From Limibacillus halophilus (GTDB lineage Bacteria; Pseudomonadota; Alphaproteobacteria; Kiloniellales; CECT-8803), in the NCBI RefSeq assembly GCF_014191775.1, contig NZ_JACHXA010000005.1:62001-126000 (forward strand): 64,000 nt of DNA. The letters run 5' to 3'. The position numbers were made by a program, and so were the translations under genes. The notes under the pieces are model-generated. The model was not told where the DNA came from and ran no database searches. It saw nothing but the letters and a program-made list of their open reading frames with translations. This document shows, piece after piece, positions 44,210 through 53,259 of this stretch. The stretch's first letter is position 1, and each line of letters begins with the position of its first letter.

Positions 44210-47200
44210 ATGCCCAAGAGGTCGAGGCGTCGTCGCAGCCAGTTTTTAAGCCCATATCGTCTCGACGACACATATTTGCGCAGGCCTGACCGCAAATATG
44301 GCCGCCCAGGCATCCTTTCAGGTATTGATGATCACGGCAATCCCGTGTTGGTCAAAATATGGCCAAAGGCCAAACACACCTCGGACTCAGAACTAAGAGA
44401 GATTTGGCATCACGAAGTCCGCCAGCTCCATCGTTTGGGGGGGTACCCTAACGCTTTTGATGCTATAGCAACGCTCCAACAAACTGGCTTTGACGACGAC
44501 GGATTCTATCTAGTATTGGACCCTGGTCAAAGAAAGCCTCTTTCAAGTGTTCTCGCACATGCTTCTTCTATTCACTGGATAAAGAATCAACGTGTGTCTC
44601 TCAACAGAGCAAAGTTGTGGAGAAACTTACTTCGAATTTCTACAGGATTAGAAACCTTACACACACAAGGTCTCCTTCATAAGAACCTAGACAATTGGGC
44701 AATATTAACCACTGGTGGGGAGGAGCCTGATTTCCAGCTGACTGGATTTGAATGGTCCATACGTTTAATCGGGGCTGCCGCCGGTAGACGCTCCGCACGC
44801 GGACCGGACAGCGCTTATGGTGAGCAAGTATCATTCTTGCAAGACTGGAGAGATTTTGGTCGGCTAGCAGCTGAATTAATGAATCTTTCGGTTTGCCGCC
44901 TTGAAGATCCAAAAATACCGCTATCTGCGGTCTCAGAAAATCTAGTGCTGGACGAAATTCGGCTCCTTAGACACCTCGTTCAGGTGGAACACTTGGACCG
45001 CTTGGATGGCGAAGTGGTTGAAAGACGGATTCAGGAGGTTCTTCGGGTCTTAGAAGCCGATATTGCGCATCAAGACGTCAAGTTTCATCTCGTCGTCTCA
45101 CTGGGAACAAATTCTAGGTTATCTCAAAATATTAGAGAGGCATCAGAAGATGTGATCGAAATTACATCTGACCGAGAGCAAATAGAATTTATTGAAGATG
45201 ATTTGAGCGAAGTTCCTATTTTGTTTGCTATTAGAATCGGAGATGGCTCGAATTTCAGATTAGCCATTCGAGGGACAAAATTAATCTATCGTATAAAGGA
45301 ATATTCGCCTAGATCAGAAGGCGCTGCACTAACTTGGGAGCTCGCATATTGCGATAGTGTGGAGCTTCAAAGCCCCAATCCAAATAAGATCGTCGATTCA
45401 ATTCCCCTGCAATCAAACTCGCTTGAAATTTTACAATTGAGAGAGGCGCACGAACGATTCAGCCGTATGCGTGGAAAAGTCCGTAGTTGGGACACACTGC
45501 GGCGGGTGTTTAAGGTTGATAAAAAGTTCGCGGCTCGTGACAAACAGCATCATAAAGCCTTCGCAATTACCCAGTTCCTTGAAGCGCTGTATGCCGCCAC
45601 AGACGCTTTTCCTGTGAATGTACGAAATGTAACTGGCAATTCTGAAAATGAAATGAACGCAATTATGATTACCGTTCGGGAGGACTTGGGGCGCGAGGCA
45701 CTCGCAAAAGAAATGGGGTTTAAGTCACCATCTATACGCCTAAATGAAGCGCTAATGCAGGACCGACGGAGTGACGAATGGGTTCTTACCGAAGCGCAGC
45801 ATGTTGGCAAAAGTGAATTCACAGATACGTCATGGCGTTTCGACAAGGAATTTGCAGGGTCGAAAAAAGCGCCAGAGTATCGATTTGTTGGAACTGATCT
45901 GTCTCCACCCCTTCATAATCCCATCTTGATTCCAGGCGACTTTGTGGGAAGAGATAAACAGCTCCAGCGTCGGCTTAAAGCGCTCAGAGCACTTGCAGAT
46001 CATGCCGAATTACTATGGATGCTAGTCGATCCTAGGAGGCGGATATTAGACACGCATGATTCCATCGATAATGGCAATGTTCTTGCTAACTTAGACGATT
46101 CAAAAATACAGGCGCTGAACGCTATTGTTGAAACTTTGCCGCTTTTTTTAGTTCAGGGTCCCCCGGGCGTCGGGAAAACTCACATGATAAGAGAGCTTGT
46201 CAAATACATATTCGAAAAGGACCCAACAACGCGATTGCTTCTTAGCGCACAAAGCAATGCGGCCGTAAACCATCTTATGGAAACTCTTGACAAGGCTCTG
46301 GTAGGCGACCGAGACGATATACTGATTGTCAGATGCCGACCCCGCGACAGTCACAAGGACGCCGGTCCATATGAAATTGGAAGCCAAGTTGGCAGTATAA
46401 TTCAACGATTTGCGCAAAGCGAACTGGTCTCTAGTTCACCAGATAACCTGCGTGAATCTGTCATGGCGCTCAAGGCAGAACTGAGCGGCGATGATACCAA
46501 CGATGAGAATTTGAAGGGCCGGGGAGTGGCACCTCGATACTCAAAACAAGCCGTAGAAGGGCTAATAGTGAGAGCCGCAAACGTTGTCTTTGCCACCACC
46601 AACTCTTTTGAGTTAGAGCGTCTAATTGAAGAACGTGGTCAGTTCGACTGGTCGATCATAGAAGAAGCTGGGAAGGCAACGGGTGGAGAGCTTGTTGCCC
46701 CGTTACTTTTGTCATACCGGCGGCTTATGATTGGGGATCATAAACAGCTGTCCCCCTTTGGTTCGGAACAAATCATTCGGCTCCTTGAAGAACCAGATAC
46801 TCTGCGCAATGCAATGATCACTGGGAAGGAATTTGTAAGCCGTACACTGCGTGATCCATCTACTGACGAAATATTGGATGAAATTGATGAAGAGGCGGGA
46901 GAGGATTTTGCAGCACTATGTGCGACCGCAATCGATTGCCTTCTTTTGTTCGAGTCGCTTATCGAAGCCGAGTTTAAATTGTATGCCCGTGGAGCTAAGG
47001 CGCGGCAAATAGCCCATCGACTTAATCAACAACATAGGATGCATCCGGCGATCGCTCGCGTAATCTCTCGGTGTTTCTATGATGGCGATCTGCATACGCA
47101 TCCGTCCGCAAAAAAACGCTTCGAGAAGGAGCCTTGTCCGATCAAGTCTCTTGACCCAAAGCGCTTGCCGGATGCGCCGATCATGATGATTGACATGCCA

Positions 47201-47782
47201 TACGTTCAAAGCACAGTCGGCATGCTCGGCGCAGAAGCCCACCCCCGGTGGCACAACCCTGATGAAATCGAAGCTATACTAAAAGCTGTTATGTTGATTG
47301 GGCGGAACCCAAAGTCCTCAGAAATACCGACCATGGCGATCCTGTCGCCTTATCGTGAGCAAGTCATCCGACTGCAAAATCGAATAGACGAAGATTCTTC
47401 AGTGGGTTCACATTTGAGTCAATTTTGCGCTGCCGTGAGTCCAGGAAACTACTGCGGGACAGTTGATTCATTCCAGGGAAATGAGGCTGATGTTGTCGTT
47501 GTATCATTGGTCCGAAACAATCACCATTCAGGTATCAGAAGCGCTCTCGGATTCTTAAGCGATTCGCGCAGAATGAATGTTCTGCTTAGTAGAGCTCGAT
47601 GGCGTTTAATCTTGGTCTGTTCATCCAAATTCCTTGAGCACGTATTAAGAGCAGAACAGTTCAAAGGTGAGCGGTGTAATACCTATTTCTTATCAGAGAT
47701 GCTCAAAGCAATTGAAGATGAGCGCAAAAATAGTAATGCGGTAGTAGTTCCTTCCGATAGGCTTTTGAGGCTTGCAAGATGA
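44210..47782 (+). CDS. mkoA: Kinase-like/Upf1-like helicase fusion, Mokosh MkoA-like
   Basis: A 1190-residue protein. Residues about 30-230 look like a Ser/Thr kinase lobe pair (VLVKIW with K49, E69), but the catalytic loop reads HKNL (157-160) instead of HRDL, and DFG reads GFE (179-181). The C-terminal half is an SF1 Upf1-like helicase: GPPGVGKT near residue 650, IIEEAGKA near 816, IGDHKQLSPF near 841, QQHRMHP near 940, GTVDSFQGNEAD near 1083, and NVLLSRAR near 1122. Kinase plus COG1112-type helicase followed by a PLD gene is the known Mokosh type I anti-phage layout. The next gene overlaps it by 4 bp (ATGA). Base composition is visibly AT-richer than the host. Confidence 0.82.
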   Translation: MPKRSRRRRSQFLSPYRLDDTYLRRPDRKYGRPGILSGIDDHGNPVLVKIWPKAKHTSDSELREIWHHEVRQLHRLGGYPNAFDAIATLQQTGFDDDGFYLVLDPGQRKPLSSVLAHASSIHWIKNQRVSLNRAKLWRNLLRISTGLETLHTQGLLHKNLDNWAILTTGGEEPDFQLTGFEWSIRLIGAAAGRRSARGPDSAYGEQVSFLQDWRDFGRLAAELMNLSVCRLEDPKIPLSAVSENLVLDEIRLLRHLVQVEHLDRLDGEVVERRIQEVLRVLEADIAHQDVKFHLVVSLGTNSRLSQNIREASEDVIEITSDREQIEFIEDDLSEVPILFAIRIGDGSNFRLAIRGTKLIYRIKEYSPRSEGAALTWELAYCDSVELQSPNPNKIVDSIPLQSNSLEILQLREAHERFSRMRGKVRSWDTLRRVFKVDKKFAARDKQHHKAFAITQFLEALYAATDAFPVNVRNVTGNSENEMNAIMITVREDLGREALAKEMGFKSPSIRLNEALMQDRRSDEWVLTEAQHVGKSEFTDTSWRFDKEFAGSKKAPEYRFVGTDLSPPLHNPILIPGDFVGRDKQLQRRLKALRALADHAELLWMLVDPRRRILDTHDSIDNGNVLANLDDSKIQALNAIVETLPLFLVQGPPGVGKTHMIRELVKYIFEKDPTTRLLLSAQSNAAVNHLMETLDKALVGDRDDILIVRCRPRDSHKDAGPYEIGSQVGSIIQRFAQSELVSSSPDNLRESVMALKAELSGDDTNDENLKGRGVAPRYSKQAVEGLIVRAANVVFATTNSFELERLIEERGQFDWSIIEEAGKATGGELVAPLLLSYRRLMIGDHKQLSPFGSEQIIRLLEEPDTLRNAMITGKEFVSRTLRDPSTDEILDEIDEEAGEDFAALCATAIDCLLLFESLIEAEFKLYARGAKARQIAHRLNQQHRMHPAIARVISRCFYDGDLHTHPSAKKRFEKEPCPIKSLDPKRLPDAPIMMIDMPYVQSTVGMLGAEAHPRWHNPDEIEAILKAVMLIGRNPKSSEIPTMAILSPYREQVIRLQNRIDEDSSVGSHLSQFCAAVSPGNYCGTVDSFQGNEADVVVVSLVRNNHHSGIRSALGFLSDSRRMNVLLSRARWRLILVCSSKFLEHVLRAEQFKGERCNTYFLSEMLKAIEDERKNSNAVVVPSDRLLRLAR

Positions 47783-49533
47783 CAATCGTCCAGGTCGCGG
47801 TTCCAGTTCTACAAGGTCGCCGCAACTTTCATTTTGACAAGGGCCGCCCTTGGAGCATTGTTGAACATGTTTTGCTCGCCGGGCTTATCGATGAGCCATT
47901 GACTGCTGCGGAGCTTGCTGAACGTGGCAATATTCCAAAGCGCGTCGCAATTGAGGCTTTGATACGTTTAATGCGTGCTGGTTGGGTGGAGATGTCGCAA
48001 AAAAGCGCTGCTGTTCGTTTTGTTGTCACTCACCGAGGAGCCGCCGCCGCTACATATAATGAACTACCGAATGCGTCTAGACGATTGAGTCGGAGGATGA
48101 ACTTTGTCATAGACCAAGTTACCGGCACAGTATACCGCAGTCGCGAGCTACCTTTCGTTCATGAACATGTCTTGGACGAACGAGCCAAGCGCGAAAGAAT
48201 AGTGAAGCTTGAGCGAGCTGAGAGAGAATATTTAGACGAGGTAAAACCACTCGTTGAAGCATTATTTTTAGACGACGAAAAATTCATTTCTGTAGATCCG
48301 CATGGCGACCGATTATCAAAGCGATGGTCTCTTGTTACTGTCCGTGATGGCGAACCTGATGGACTCACAACTCGCGCTCCTGCGTCACTAATAGAGATCA
48401 TAAAATGTGCAGCAAAGGCCGCGCCCAATCTTCCAGCAAAAGGAGATTTCGCGTTCTTTGAGCCACCTCAAATTGCGGTTCCTTCTGCAAGTTTATTGCC
48501 AGGGGAGCACTTCATCGATTTTTCGGCTCGAGATATTATTCTTGGAGGTTCAGATCACCGTGCGGTGTTTGAAGCAGCCGTGAAAAAAGCGCGACACCGA
48601 ATACTTATTCATTCGACCTTTATCTCGGAGAACCGTTTCAACGAACTGCTGCATCTTCTAAAGGAGGCTGTTAACCGAGGGGTCAAAGTTGACATTCTTT
48701 GGGGACAGGAGGCGCAATCAGAAAGCAATAGCACCACGCGTCATGCAGTTGGCCTAATCAGGCGTATGTTGCGCGAGGAAGGTATCGAAATGCTGCGCGT
48801 ACATCCGTTCTCTACAGGGTCACACTCTAAGGTTCTGATTGCCGACGAAGGCTCGACAGATAAATTCTTTAGCATTGTCGGCTCCTGCAACTGGCTTTCT
48901 ACCCAGTTTCAATCCTTTGAGGCTTCAGTTCGACTGAAGGATCCAGCCATTGTTGCTGATGTTGTTTACCAAATGGCCGAGTTGTCGAAAGGCTCGCGCG
49001 GCATATGGACTGACTTCACAAATGAACTTGCTGCGCTTGCTGCTCATCTTAGAGCTAAACCCATAAAATCAAATGGCGGAGCTCTTGCCCAAATTGTCAT
49101 AGGTTCACGCCATGCTGATCTCGTTAGGCAAGCACGCGATGTTTGCGAAAGGCGAATGTTTGTTGTCAGCCACCGTTTCGGCGTAGCTGGCGAGTCAGCA
49201 ATATTAGCCCCGGCACTAGCTGCTGCAAAAGCGAAAGGTGTTGATGTTAATGTGTTTTATTGCACCACGAGCGGCCTCTTAGGTGGCGATGCTGCAGCAG
49301 ATATGACAATAGATGTGCGCGAGATGGGGGTAGAGATCAGACCTGTTCGAAAACCACGCATTCATGCCAAGATATTAGCATGGGATGATGATGCAGTAGT
49401 AATCACTAGCCAGAATTGGCTATCTGCAGATCCTCCCGATACCAAGCCCCGACAAGAGATTGGTGTTTTTATTAAGGCGCGCGGTTTGGCCAAAAACGTT
49501 ATTGAGCGGTTTGCGGCGGCTCACTTGGAATAA
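47779..49533 (+). CDS. mkoB: Dual-HKD phospholipase D-family protein, Mokosh MkoB-like
   Basis: A 584-residue protein. An N-terminal winged-helix-like segment (LTAAELAERGNIPKRVAIEALIRLMRAGWVEM, about 38-70) is followed by an unassigned middle part. Two PLD motifs are complete: GSHSKVLIAD near residue 350 with GSCNWLS after it, and RIHAKILAWDD near 528 with TSQNWLS after it. PLD-family proteins with this spacing are usually nucleases. It starts inside the helicase stop codon, so the two are probably made together. Paired with the kinase-helicase it fits Mokosh type I. Confidence 0.82.
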   Translation: MTIVQVAVPVLQGRRNFHFDKGRPWSIVEHVLLAGLIDEPLTAAELAERGNIPKRVAIEALIRLMRAGWVEMSQKSAAVRFVVTHRGAAAATYNELPNASRRLSRRMNFVIDQVTGTVYRSRELPFVHEHVLDERAKRERIVKLERAEREYLDEVKPLVEALFLDDEKFISVDPHGDRLSKRWSLVTVRDGEPDGLTTRAPASLIEIIKCAAKAAPNLPAKGDFAFFEPPQIAVPSASLLPGEHFIDFSARDIILGGSDHRAVFEAAVKKARHRILIHSTFISENRFNELLHLLKEAVNRGVKVDILWGQEAQSESNSTTRHAVGLIRRMLREEGIEMLRVHPFSTGSHSKVLIADEGSTDKFFSIVGSCNWLSTQFQSFEASVRLKDPAIVADVVYQMAELSKGSRGIWTDFTNELAALAAHLRAKPIKSNGGALAQIVIGSRHADLVRQARDVCERRMFVVSHRFGVAGESAILAPALAAAKAKGVDVNVFYCTTSGLLGGDAAADMTIDVREMGVEIRPVRKPRIHAKILAWDDDAVVITSQNWLSADPPDTKPRQEIGVFIKARGLAKNVIERFAAAHLE

Positions 49534-49600
49534 GAACTATTCTGCAAACCAAGTGGAAAAATCATACACAGATTTCAACTGAAACGCGGGCCATTGGATA

Positions 49601-49692
49601 TCAGCCACCATTTTTAAATTGAATACCTCGCTTGACTTGTATCCTACCAGGTAGAGCCAGTTTTACCTCCCAGTGCCCACTTTCATCCCCTA
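49601..49692 (-). other. Alternative C-terminal coding segment for the recombinase (circular form)
   Basis: Read on the minus strand after the att core in the recombinase frame, this segment gives L-G-D-E-S-G-H-W-E-V-K and continues as a basic tail to a TGA at 49603-49601. Joined through the att core it would replace the tRNA-encoded tail and make a 568-residue recombinase. It has no start codon of its own that makes biological sense. Confidence 0.7.
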
Positions 49693-49703
49693 GGGGACGC
49701 CAT
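49693..49703 (+). repeat. Right attachment repeat
   Basis: GGGGACGCCAT, identical to the 3' end of tRNA-Glu at 40137-40147. It lies 25 bp from the stop codon of the next host gene. Confidence 0.85.
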
Positions 49704-49728
49704 TTCTTTCCCTTTCCAGCAGATCCCT

Positions 49729-51165
49729 TCACTCCGGTAGTCCGGCCCGGCGCAAACAGTCGCGGAGTTGTTGCATTCTGGTCGCGTCCTTCAAGGGTAC
49801 ACGATCGAGGTCTGCGATGCTTGCGTGGGGCAAGGCCTCGTGGCAGTAGGCAATCGCAGCTCTCGCTTGTTCCAGCCGACCAGACATCACATGGCCAGCG
49901 GCTAGAAGGTAATGTCCAAAATACCATTGTGGCATGCGATGGACCGCGCGATTCGCCCACTCAATGCAAGTGTCGTAGCGTCCGGCTAGAAAGTGGGCGA
50001 GGGCGATTCCGGTAAAGCGGAAGAATATACTGGGGTCGCGGGGGTTCGACCGGATTGCGATTTCCTGATTGGCAATTGACTCCTCCAAGCGGCCAACCAA
50101 GCTCAGTGCAGTGCCTAGGCTACCATAGGCGAGGGAACAATTTGGGTTTAGCTCCACAGCGCGTTCCAATGCCGCGATGGACTCCTCGTGCTTATGGAGG
50201 CCCCAGCAGGTGATGCCCAGAGCCCAATGGGCATATTCGTTCCTGCCGTCCAGTCGTGTTGCTCGGCGCGCCAGTTCGTGCGCAAGGGTCATTGTTTCGA
50301 CGAAGTCGTCGGCAAAGCCCAGGATTGCACTGTGGTGGTGAATCAGCGCGAGGACCATGTTGGCTTCTGCGCTTTCGGGGGCGTGGTCCTGCGCGCGTTT
50401 CAGCAGGACTTTTGCGGTTGTGAAGCTTTCCGGCGTGAAATCGTAGAGCAAATGCCAGGCGCGCATTGTCAACTCCCAGACCGTTAGATCCGGACGCGTA
50501 CTACGCTCGACCGCGCCACTCGCAGTCAACTGAACGCGGGTTTGTATGGATGCCACGACGTTACGGGTAATCTCGTCCTGGAGATCAAAGACATCTGCAA
50601 GTTGCCGGTCGTAGCGTTCAGACCAGATATGGCCACCGGTCGTTCCGTCGATGAGCTGCGCGGTAACGCGAACCCGATTACCGGCCTTGCGAACGCTGCC
50701 TTCCAGTACATACCTGACGCCTAACTCCCGGGCGATCTGCGGGACACCGATGTTAGTGCCCTTGAAAGTGAACGTTGTGTTGCGCGCGATGATAAAAAGC
50801 CAGGGAGATCGAGATAACGCGGTGATGATGTCTTCTGATATGCCGTCCGAGAAAAATTCCTGTTCCGGGTCGCCGGACATGTTTTCAAAGGCCAACACGG
50901 CGATTGAGGGCTTGTCCGGCCGGCTTGGGAACGCCTTGGGCCGATCAACGAGAGTTGCGTTAGTCGTTTCGAAGAACCTGTGCAATTCCAACTTCGAGGA
51001 AACACCTAGCTTACGGTAAACAGTTGTTAAATGCGTTCTTACGGTCGAAGGCGCGATGCAAAGCCGGTCCGCAACCTGCCTGTAGCTTTCGCCGTTGGCA
51101 AAAGCCTGTGCAATTTCCTGTTCTCTAGGGCTCAGCGGTTCGATTTTCACCTCGGTATGTTCCAC
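49729..51165 (-). CDS. LuxR-type HTH regulator with TolB-like and TPR domains
   Basis: A 478-residue protein. Residues about 10-65 form a LuxR/GerE helix-turn-helix (LSPREQEIAQAFANGESYRQVADRLCIAPSTVRTHLTTVYRKLGV). Residues about 85-200 match the TolB-N/FlgO-like module often attached to adenylate cyclases and CadC-like regulators (SIAVLAFENMSGDPEQEFFSDGISEDIITALSR). The rest is TPR repeats (YAHWALGITCWGLHKHEESIAALERAVELNPN). Signal and targets are unknown. It is divergent from a SnoaL-like gene. Confidence 0.88.
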   Translation of the reverse strand: MEHTEVKIEPLSPREQEIAQAFANGESYRQVADRLCIAPSTVRTHLTTVYRKLGVSSKLELHRFFETTNATLVDRPKAFPSRPDKPSIAVLAFENMSGDPEQEFFSDGISEDIITALSRSPWLFIIARNTTFTFKGTNIGVPQIARELGVRYVLEGSVRKAGNRVRVTAQLIDGTTGGHIWSERYDRQLADVFDLQDEITRNVVASIQTRVQLTASGAVERSTRPDLTVWELTMRAWHLLYDFTPESFTTAKVLLKRAQDHAPESAEANMVLALIHHHSAILGFADDFVETMTLAHELARRATRLDGRNEYAHWALGITCWGLHKHEESIAALERAVELNPNCSLAYGSLGTALSLVGRLEESIANQEIAIRSNPRDPSIFFRFTGIALAHFLAGRYDTCIEWANRAVHRMPQWYFGHYLLAAGHVMSGRLEQARAAIAYCHEALPHASIADLDRVPLKDATRMQQLRDCLRRAGLPE

Positions 51166-51340
51166 TCCGCTCCTACAAGAAACCTCTAGTAACGATCGCC
51201 CATTCCTGAACTATAGCTAAATTACCGGTCGCAAAATACAGCATTTGCAGGATGCCAATTACTGCAACTGCTTGATTCTAATCATGTTTGAAGCGTCGTA
51301 GTCTAACAAGTGTACCTACTGTAATGTATGGAGGTTGGAA

Positions 51341-51742
51341 ATGTCCTACGCAAAGGCTGCAAACATGAACAATGATCGAGTGAATAGCGCCGCGATCGTT
51401 CAGCGAGGCTGGGAGGCCGTTGCTCGGGGCGATTGGGATGCGGTGGTAGCGGATTATACCGAGGATATGGTTTTCGTAATGCCGGGCCAGAATGATCTAT
51501 TGAAAGGGAAGTCGGCGTTCCGGGATGTATTGGATAACTTGGGTGCTGGTTTGCCGGTAGGTTTCAGCATCGATTCTATCCGCCAAATCGGCGACGGAGA
51601 TGAAGTGGTGTCGATCGTCGAATGGAAGAGCGAAAAAGTCCCTGAGGGAAGCCAGCTCAGCGTGCTTTTCAGGTTTTCTGATGGAAAGATTGCCGAAGAG
51701 CGCTGGTTCGTCGATACCGAGCAGTGGAAAGCCGCGTTCTAA
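51341..51742 (+). CDS. SnoaL-like (NTF2 fold) protein
   Basis: A 133-residue protein. AAIVQRGWEAVARGDWDAVVADYTEDMVFVMPGQNDLLKGKSAFRDVL is the typical N-terminal half of a SnoaL/ketosteroid-isomerase-like fold, and VLFRFSDGKIAEERWFVD the end. No catalytic assignment is possible. The ATG at 51341 is 6 nt after GGAGG; a TTG at 51335 is less likely. Confidence 0.85.
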   Translation: MSYAKAANMNNDRVNSAAIVQRGWEAVARGDWDAVVADYTEDMVFVMPGQNDLLKGKSAFRDVLDNLGAGLPVGFSIDSIRQIGDGDEVVSIVEWKSEKVPEGSQLSVLFRFSDGKIAEERWFVDTEQWKAAF

Positions 51743-52001
51743 TGATCGGATCGTTCTGAGCAGGCGTGGGGATGTCGTAACAGGCATCCCTGCGGCTTCG
51801 GTAATCCTAGTCATCGAGCAGTGGCAAAGAAGAACCAGACTGCCAGGCGTTGATCGCTTTATTCCACTGGTCGGCCGATCACATCCCCTTTACCTTACTT
51901 ACAATTCTAACTTCCGGTTCGTCGGCATCTGACGCGGCGGATTGGCTCGCGAAGAATTGGCAGGCCAAATGCCAACTGCGTGAGATTGAAGGGCGAAAGA
52001 A
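51743..52001. other. Intergenic region
   Basis: This 259-bp stretch contains one 7-bp stem (GGGGATG at about 51769 with CATCCCT at about 51784) that may end the SnoaL-like transcript. No other feature was recognised. Confidence 0.4.
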
Positions 52002-53243
52002 TTGACCGTCGCAAAGGGTAAATCCGTCGCGGTAATCGGCGGTGGAATACAGGGATTGTGTGTGTCTCTTGCGCTGGCCCAACGCGGCTGCAAGATTGAT
52101 CTCTTTGAGGAGAATGCGTGCCTTATTTCCGAGGCCAGCCTGTGGAACGAAGGGAAAATTCACCTAGGGTTCGTTTTTGGGAATGATTCCACGTCTCGGA
52201 CTGCCGCCTTCCTGATGAAAGGGTCGCTACGCTTCAACGAATTGCTGAGCCATTGGAGTGGCGGAACACTGACGGAGAGCGAGATATCTACCCCATTCCG
52301 CTACGCGGTTCATAGGGATTCTCTCCTTTCTCCTGAGCAGGTTGATGCGCATTTTTCCAGCATACAATCGCTCATCGAGCACTATGATGAAGATCAGCGC
52401 CGCGCCTATTTCGGGTTCTCCGACAGGCGGATTTTTCGGCGTCTTGACGACACTGAAACAGCACGGGATTTTGACACAGACCGTGTTGCGGCTGTCTTTG
52501 AAACCGGGGAGCGTTCGGTCGATCCTCAAGCGGTGGCGAGGCGTCTTACCCAGGCTGTTATGGCTGAAGCCGGGATCACCGTATTGCTCGGCCAGCGGGT
52601 GGACTCCTGCGTACAGGACGACAAGGGGACACCCAGCATTTCACTGACTGCCGATCCCGGTCAGCGACATTCCTACGACGCGGTTGTCAACGCCACCTGG
52701 CGTGACCGCTTGAGGCTGGATGCGACATTCGGCTGGAAACCGGACCGGCCCTGGCTATTTCGCTATAAGGTGGCTCTGCACACGGAAAGCCTCTGTGATA
52801 CCGATGATCCCAGGCTGCCTTCGACCACCTTCGTACTGGGCCCCTACGGGGCTATCGTCAACTTCGGCAAGGGCCGCTACTACCTCTCCTGGTATCCGAC
52901 CGGTTGTATCGCGTCCACCCAGGCGCTGGTTCCCAGCAATCCCTTGCTCGGGCTCTGCGACAGTGCCAGAGCGAAGCTAGAAAGTGATATCATCAAAGGG
53001 CTTGCACAGCTCGTACCAGCCTGTGCCGATCTCGACTTGCGGGCTGCGCAAACTAAGCTCGGCGGCGGACAGATTTTTGCTTGGGGCCAGGGAGATATCG
53101 ACGATCCACAAAGTCAGTTGCACCAGCGATTCGATATCGGCCCGCGCAGCGCCGGGCGTTATCATTCGGTCGATACAGGCAAGTATTGCATGGCACCGTT
53201 GTTCGCCGAACAGATCGCTGAGGGCATCTGCCCGAAGAGCTAA
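52002..53243 (+). CDS. FAD-dependent oxidoreductase (DAO-like)
   Basis: A 413-residue flavoprotein. VAVIGGGIQGLCVSLALAQRGCKIDLFEE is the FAD-binding Rossmann start, and SLWNEGKIHLGFVFGND follows where DAO-family enzymes hold the flavin. A second FAD contact is in SYDAVVNATW. The substrate is unknown. The start is a TTG at 52002 after GAAGGG. The glycosyltransferase gene starts 16 bp after it, suggesting joint function on a surface glycan or nucleotide sugar. Confidence 0.82.
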   Translation: MTVAKGKSVAVIGGGIQGLCVSLALAQRGCKIDLFEENACLISEASLWNEGKIHLGFVFGNDSTSRTAAFLMKGSLRFNELLSHWSGGTLTESEISTPFRYAVHRDSLLSPEQVDAHFSSIQSLIEHYDEDQRRAYFGFSDRRIFRRLDDTETARDFDTDRVAAVFETGERSVDPQAVARRLTQAVMAEAGITVLLGQRVDSCVQDDKGTPSISLTADPGQRHSYDAVVNATWRDRLRLDATFGWKPDRPWLFRYKVALHTESLCDTDDPRLPSTTFVLGPYGAIVNFGKGRYYLSWYPTGCIASTQALVPSNPLLGLCDSARAKLESDIIKGLAQLVPACADLDLRAAQTKLGGGQIFAWGQGDIDDPQSQLHQRFDIGPRSAGRYHSVDTGKYCMAPLFAEQIAEGICPKS

Positions 53244-53259
53244 GGAGATCAGCGCAGCC

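Larger units (their letters stand above)
40137..49703. mobile_element. Integrative element in tRNA-Glu carrying a Mokosh-like operon
   Basis: About 9.6 kb between an 11-bp direct repeat (GGGGACGCCAT): the first copy is the 3' end of tRNA-Glu, the second lies 25 bp before the next host gene end. The left arm carries serine recombinase, two small proteins, a Rep_trans-like initiator and an HTH protein on the minus strand. The right arm carries the kinase-helicase and PLD genes on the plus strand. Rep plus recombinase without structural or conjugation genes suggests a replicating integrative plasmid or satellite. Confidence 0.85.

Noticed and set aside
49601-49960. Minus-strand 119-residue open frame across the right att site
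   Set aside because: Its upstream part is the shadow of the LuxR/TolB gene in another frame. Only the last 33 codons matter, as the alternative recombinase tail.
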